The position numbers were made by a program, and so were the translations under genes. From Chloroflexota bacterium (GTDB lineage: Bacteria > Chloroflexota > UBA6077 > JACCZL01): a stretch of DNA of 42,803 nt. Shown here piece by piece: positions 38,795 to 42,803 of this stretch. Positions within the stretch are counted from its first letter, which is position 1. Each line of letters begins with the position of its first letter. The notes beneath the pieces were generated by a model. That model made no database searches. It was not told the DNA's origin and worked only from the letters and a program-made list of their open reading frames with translations. The DNA lies in NCBI GenBank assembly GCA_020850535.1, contig JADZEM010000032.1, forward strand, positions 1 through 42,803, written 5' to 3'.

Positions 38795-39172
38795 CTACGC
38801 CGAGACGTCGCCGTCCAGCACCCAGGCCAGGGCGTCGCGCAGCTCGGCGGTGCGGAACGGCTTCGACACATAGGCAGTCGGGCCGTGGCCGTTGCCCGGC
38901 TCGCGGAGGCCGCGCTGCGCGGACGCGCTCAGGAAGACGACGGGAATGTGCGCCAGGTCGGCTCGCTCACGGACGGCGGAGGCCAGCTCGGTGCCACTCA
39001 TCCGGGGCATGGTCACGTCCGTCAGGATCGCATCGGGCCGCTCGCGCTCGATCAGCGCCAGCCCCTCGACGCCATCGTGCGCTACCAGCAACTCGTAGCC
39101 GGTGTCTCGCAGAGAGACCTGTAACAGCTTGAGGATGACCGGGTCATCCTCGCAGACGACAATGCGTGCCAT
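38795..39172 (-). CDS. Single-domain response regulator (receiver only)
   Basis: A 125-residue CheY-like receiver without output domain. The acidic pocket is Asp9/Asp10 (CEDDP), the phosphorylation site is Asp52 (LTDVTMPRMSG), with Ser82 (FLSAS) and Lys104 (YVSKPF). All conserved positions are intact. ATG 39172 is preceded by GGAGAAG. It lies 25 bp after the kinase stop codon, and 10 bp before the PhnD-type gene, so the three form one operon and this is the likely phosphoacceptor of the kinase. Confidence 0.92.
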   Translation of the reverse strand: MARIVVCEDDPVILKLLQVSLRDTGYELLVAHDGVEGLALIERERPDAILTDVTMPRMSGTELASAVRERADLAHIPVVFLSASAQRGLREPGNGHGPTAYVSKPFRTAELRDALAWVLDGDVSA

Positions 39173-39197
39173 GCTCAGTCTTCTCCCCGGCGAGGTG

Positions 39198-41414
39198 TCA
39201 GCTGCCTGCCGCCTCTGATGTTTCGTCGAGCGGCAATCGAACGTGAAACGTCGAGCCGTGCCCTGGAGTGCTCTCTGCCCACACGTTGCCGCGATGCAGC
39301 TCGACGATCTGCCGCACAATCGGGAGGCCGAGTCCCGTCCCACGAATTGTGCGATGCTGCTCGGCCAGCGGCAACCGACGGTACCGCTCGAAGATGTGCT
39401 CCAGCGCCTCCGGCGGGATGCCGAGTCCCTGATCCTGAATCCGCAGGCGCGCATGCGCGCCTTCGATCCAGCCGGCGATCGCGATCTCCCCGCCGTCCGG
39501 CGAGTACTTGATGGCGTTGTCCAGCAGGTTGATCAGCACCTGGGTCAGCCGGTCGGCGTCGCCGGGGACAGCAGCCAGGGCCGAATCGAGATTCAGGGTG
39601 ATGACGTGGCGCTGGGACTGCCGCCCGATGGTCGCGGCCACCTGTTCGAGCGTGGCGCAGAGATCGACCTGGGAGATCTGGAGGTTCATCCGCCCGGCCT
39701 CCAGCTGATCGAGGTCGAGGAGCACGGCGATCATCCGTTGCAGGCGCTCGGCCTCGCGGTAGATGTCGCCGGCGTACTCCTGCATCTCCTGTTTGGACAG
39801 GTTCCCGGCGTGTATCAGCTCGCTGAAGCCCTGGATGCTGGTCAGCGGGCTGCGGAAGTCGTGGGAGACGATCGACACGAAGTCGCTCTTGGCGCGGCTC
39901 AGCTCCTCAAGCTGGGTGTTGGCGTCGCGCTGTGCAGCCAGGGCGGCGGCCATCTCCTCCTCAGATTCCTTGCGGAAGGTGATGTCGGTGGCGATCGTGC
40001 AGACCGCGTACGGTTGTCCGTCGCCGCCGGTCAGTGGGAACTTGACGGTGAGGTAGGTGCGCCGCTCGCCGTGCTCGACGATGGTCGTCTCGTACTCCAC
40101 GGGGCGCCCGGTGGTCAGGACGTCGAGGTCGTGCGCGCGCGTCTCGCTGGCCCGGTTGGGCGGGAACAGGTCCGCGTCTGTCCGCCCGAGCGGGCCACGC
40201 TCGTCTACCGTGCCGTCGTCGGCCAGAAAGCGCTGCCGCCAGCGCCGATTGGTGAGCAGGTAGCGGCCGTGGCCGTCTTTCAGGGAGATCGTGGCCGGGG
40301 AATGGTCGATGATCTGCTGGAGCTGCTCCTGGCTGCGGCGCACTGAGGAGAAGAGCGACGCGTTCCGGATGGCTGCCGCGGCCTGGCCTAGGAAGCCTTC
40401 CACCACCTCGCTGTCGGCGACGTCCAGGCGGAACGGCTTCGGCCCGGCCATCGACAACACCGCCACCAGGGACGTGCCGTGCAGCACCGGCAACGTCAGC
40501 GACGAGGTCATGCCGGTGAGTCGCCAGAGATCGAGATTCTGACTGCGGCCGTCCGCCAGAACGTCGTCGATGTTGAGCGGCTCGCGTCGCTGGGCCACGA
40601 ACCCTGCCGCGCCCTCGCCGTAGCGGATCTGGCGCTGATCCAGCAGGGCGGCAAGTCGCTGGTCGGAGACGCCTGCGAGTCGCACGACCTGGTGGGCCTC
40701 GTCCGCGAGCCAGAAGACGGCGAGCGCGGCCCCGGTGAGCTGGACCGCCGCCTCGGCGATGCGCGGCAGGATGTAGTCCAGGTCGAGCGAGTCTGACACC
40801 AGGCGGACCATGGCGTTGAGCGCCCGGATCCGTGCGAGGCGCGTCTCCAGCTCGGAGTACAGCTCGGCGTTCTCCCAGGCCACGGCGACGATGGAGGCGA
40901 ACAGCTCCAGCAACTGCGCGTCCTGCTGATCGAACGTGCGGTGCTCGTCGTAGGAGCCGACGGACAGGATGCCCCGGCGGTGGGCGCCGGAGGCGATGGG
41001 CACCGCCACCGCGCTGCGCAGCCCGGCCGCCCGTGAGACGGTCGTCCCAACGTTCGAGGCCTGGTAGTCGTTGAGGATCATCGGCGTCTGGGCGACGAAC
41101 GTTTGCCCGGTGACGCCTTCGCCAGGGCGCAGATCCTGCCGAACCAGCGGCTCGGCCTGTCCATGCGCGATGACGCAGCGCAGCCGCTCGGCGTCCGGCA
41201 GCCAGCGGTGGACCGATCCAGCGTCGGCACCGACCAGCTCGACGGCGCTCTTGAGGGCTTCCCTGAGCACGTCGTCGGTCTGGCGCTGCTGTGCGACCAG
41301 CGTCGAGACGCGGTGCAGCGCCAGCAGCCGGTCGCGCTCGCGGTCGGGCACGCGCCAGCCCGACACGCGCGCGCTGCCGTCGATGACTGGCTCACGCTCA
41401 GGCCCGGGCCTCAT
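39198..41414 (-). CDS. Soluble GAF-GAF-PAS sensor histidine kinase
   Basis: A 738-residue kinase with no membrane segment. GAF domains at about 45-185 and 205-355, PAS at about 362-482, HisKA with His518 in IVSHDFRSPLTSIQGF, and HATPase with NLLDNAIKYSPDGG (N box), DQGLGIPPEALEHIFERYRR (G1/F) and GTGLGLPIV (G2). All kinase motifs are intact. GAF/PAS domains sense small ligands, light or redox; there is no conserved chromophore Cys motif that I can identify, so the signal is unknown. First gene of the kinase-receiver-PhnD operon; divergent from hemB. The ribosome binding site at 41414 is weak. Confidence 0.92.
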   Translation of the reverse strand: MRPGPEREPVIDGSARVSGWRVPDRERDRLLALHRVSTLVAQQRQTDDVLREALKSAVELVGADAGSVHRWLPDAERLRCVIAHGQAEPLVRQDLRPGEGVTGQTFVAQTPMILNDYQASNVGTTVSRAAGLRSAVAVPIASGAHRRGILSVGSYDEHRTFDQQDAQLLELFASIVAVAWENAELYSELETRLARIRALNAMVRLVSDSLDLDYILPRIAEAAVQLTGAALAVFWLADEAHQVVRLAGVSDQRLAALLDQRQIRYGEGAAGFVAQRREPLNIDDVLADGRSQNLDLWRLTGMTSSLTLPVLHGTSLVAVLSMAGPKPFRLDVADSEVVEGFLGQAAAAIRNASLFSSVRRSQEQLQQIIDHSPATISLKDGHGRYLLTNRRWRQRFLADDGTVDERGPLGRTDADLFPPNRASETRAHDLDVLTTGRPVEYETTIVEHGERRTYLTVKFPLTGGDGQPYAVCTIATDITFRKESEEEMAAALAAQRDANTQLEELSRAKSDFVSIVSHDFRSPLTSIQGFSELIHAGNLSKQEMQEYAGDIYREAERLQRMIAVLLDLDQLEAGRMNLQISQVDLCATLEQVAATIGRQSQRHVITLNLDSALAAVPGDADRLTQVLINLLDNAIKYSPDGGEIAIAGWIEGAHARLRIQDQGLGIPPEALEHIFERYRRLPLAEQHRTIRGTGLGLPIVRQIVELHRGNVWAESTPGHGSTFHVRLPLDETSEAAGS

Positions 41415-41703
41415 CGCGGCGCCGCCCCATCAGCCGGTGGAATGCTGGACCGCCGCCTGCTCATAGACACGACTCGGATGTCACTGCTGCGACGCGGATG
41501 ACGGTGACTGCAACCCGTACGTCTCCCCTAACTCTCGCATGCGCGATCAGTATGCGTCAACCGAGATGGTGCGGCACATCGCAGGCGTATCCTCCTCGCC
41601 ATTGGTTCGGAGTTGTTATCTCGTCTGCCTGAGGGCGGGCCGATCCGCTACGATTTTCCTGGTGTTCCGACGATGTCCGGAGATTTCCCCGCTGAGGTCC
41701 GCC

Positions 41704-42690
41704 ATGTCCCCCATCTCCACCTTCCCGACCTTTCGTCCCCGCCGGCTGCGCCGCACCGATGCGCTCCGGACGATGGTCCGCGAGACGACGCTCGCGCCGA
41801 GCGATTTCATCCTCCCGTTCTTCGTGACCCACGGGCGAGGCGTGCGCGACGAGGTCAGCTCGATGCCGGGGGTGCATCAGCTCTCGGTGGACGAGCTGGT
41901 CAAGGACGTGCGGGCGCTGCCGGGCCTGGGCATCCCCTCAGTGCTGCTGTTCGGCCTGCCCTCGGAGAAGGATCCGGTCGGGAAGGAGGCGTACGCGCGG
42001 GATGGCATCGTGCAGCAGGCGATGCGCGCCATCAAGGACGCCTGCCCGGAGATCATCGTCGTCGGAGATGTCTGTCTCTGCGAGTACACGGACCACGGCC
42101 ACTGCGGCGTCGTCGAGAACGGCGAGGTGCTGAACGATCCGACGCTCGAGCTGCTGGCGCAGATGGCGGCCGTGCAGGCCGAGGCCGGCGCGGACATCGT
42201 CGCGCCGTCCGACATGATGGATGGGCGCGTCGGGGCGATCCGCGCGGCCCTGGATGCGCGCGGTCGGACGGATGTGCCGATCATGGCCTACTCGGCCAAG
42301 TTCGCGTCTGGCTTCTACGGTCCGTTCCGGGAGGCCGCTGACTCCGCGCCGCAGTTTGGCGACCGCCGTGCCTACCAGATGGACCCGGCCAACGGCCGCG
42401 AGGCGATGCGGGAGATCGCGCAGGACGTGGCCGAGGGGGCTGACATGATCATGGTCAAGCCGGCCCTGGCGTACCTCGACCTGATCCGCCGGGCGCGGGA
42501 TCTGGTGGAGTTGCCGGTCGTCGCCTACAACGTGAGCGGCGAGTACTCGATGGTGAAGGCTGCCGCGCGGAACGGGTGGATCGACGAGCGGCGGGTGACG
42601 ATGGAGATCCTGACGGGGATCAAGCGGGCGGGCGCTGACCTGATCATCAGCTACCACGCCCGGGAGGCAGCAGCCTGGCTCAGCGAGTAG
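41704..42690 (+). CDS. hemB: Delta-aminolevulinic acid dehydratase (porphobilinogen synthase)
   Basis: A 328-residue cytoplasmic enzyme that joins two 5-aminolevulinate molecules to porphobilinogen in haem and related tetrapyrrole synthesis. Active-site lysines are Lys199 ([18 protein letters not shown]) and Lys252 ([12 protein letters not shown]), which forms the Schiff base. Cys124, Cys126 and Cys134 in [14 protein letters not shown] mark the zinc-dependent type. [12 protein letters not shown] and YNVSGEYSM are also typical. The start at 41704 has GAGG 6 nt upstream; the frame is open upstream but those residues are not HemB-like. No other hem gene is in the window. A tandem heptamer array begins right after the stop codon. 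Confidence 0.97.
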   Translation: MSPISTFPTFRPRRLRRTDALRTMVRETTLAPSDFILPFFVTHGRGVRDEVSSMPGVHQLSVDELVKDVRALPGLGIPSVLLFGLPSEKDPVGKEAYARDGIVQQAMRAIKDACPEIIVVGDVCLCEYTDHGHCGVVENGEVLNDPTLELLAQMAAVQAEAGADIVAPSDMMDGRVGAIRAALDARGRTDVPIMAYSAKFASGFYGPFREAADSAPQFGDRRAYQMDPANGREAMREIAQDVAEGADMIMVKPALAYLDLIRRARDLVELPVVAYNVSGEYSMVKAAARNGWIDERRVTMEILTGIKRAGADLIISYHAREAAAWLSE

Positions 42691-42692
42691 GT

Positions 42693-42803
42693 CGTGGATC
42701 GTGGATCGTGGATCGTGGATCGTGGATCGTGGATCGTGGATCGTGGATCGTGGATCGTGGATCGTGGATCGTGGATCGTGGATCGTGGATCGTGGATCGT
42801 GGA
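42693..42803. repeat. Perfect 7-bp tandem array (GTGGATC), runs off right edge
   Basis: The unit GTGGATC is repeated without error about 16 times from 42694 to the window end, beginning 3 nt after the hemB stop codon. It has no spacers. Since 7 is not a multiple of 3, it is not made for coding. The full length is unknown because it runs off the window. Confidence 0.95.

Noticed and set aside
42693-42803. CRISPR or origin iterons at the right edge
   Set aside because: The units are contiguous and identical with no spacers, and no replication or cas gene is near.

Overview
The window is about 42.8 kb of high-GC bacterial chromosome. It is densely coded on both strands, and most starts follow a clear GGAGG-type ribosome binding site. 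No rRNA, tRNA, plasmid, phage structural or transposase gene was recognised. Several things point to Chloroflexota, perhaps near Thermomicrobia or Sphaerobacter: a TPR-CHAT protein, a Ser/Thr kinase with an outer SUMF1-like domain, a DUF6282 hydrolase, a possible sortase-type anchor, and many palindromic intergenic repeats. This placement is an inference from gene content; no marker gene fixes it.

Layout, left to right. 0-9 kb: a secreted protein made of 11-residue repeats that runs off the left edge, a TPR-CHAT peptidase, a histidine kinase, a GT39-type membrane glycosyltransferase, a YihY/BrkB membrane protein and a RidA-like protein. 8.7-19 kb: a surface-sugar region. A minus-strand operon holds an NDP-sugar epimerase, a DegT-type aminotransferase and a polysaccharide deacetylase. 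About 5 kb away lie a hexapeptide acetyltransferase and a Gfo/Idh dehydrogenase of the kind that acts with such an aminotransferase on 3-amino sugars. Between the two halves is a visibly lower-GC stretch. It carries a secreted S8 protease with sialidase-type Asp-box repeats, a small membrane protein coupled to it that looks like a protease prodomain, and a group of small orphan genes. One of those resembles BECR-fold RNase toxins and is coupled to a small partner gene.

19-30 kb: a CARDB-like secreted protein, a D-2-hydroxyacid dehydrogenase, a mandelate-racemase-type enolase, then a three-gene surface signalling set: a Ser/Thr kinase on a long charged helical stalk with an outer SUMF1-like domain, a secreted protein ending in LPASG plus a membrane segment, and a TolB-like beta-propeller. 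A DUF6282 hydrolase and a GT-B glycosyltransferase follow.

30-42.8 kb: a membrane GGDEF-EAL protein, a CDF metal transporter with an unusual metal site, a second Gfo/Idh oxidoreductase, a metallophosphoesterase, a universal-stress/ParB-like fusion, an operon of GAF-GAF-PAS histidine kinase, receiver-only regulator and PhnD-type lipoprotein, and hemB. A perfect 7-bp tandem array follows the hemB stop codon and runs off the right edge.

The strongest leads for something new are the toxin-like gene pair at 16.4-16.9 kb, the stand-alone prodomain-like gene coupled to the S8 protease, the repeat protein at the left edge, and the stalked kinase locus. Five palindromic elements of 63-132 bp sit in the gaps between genes.
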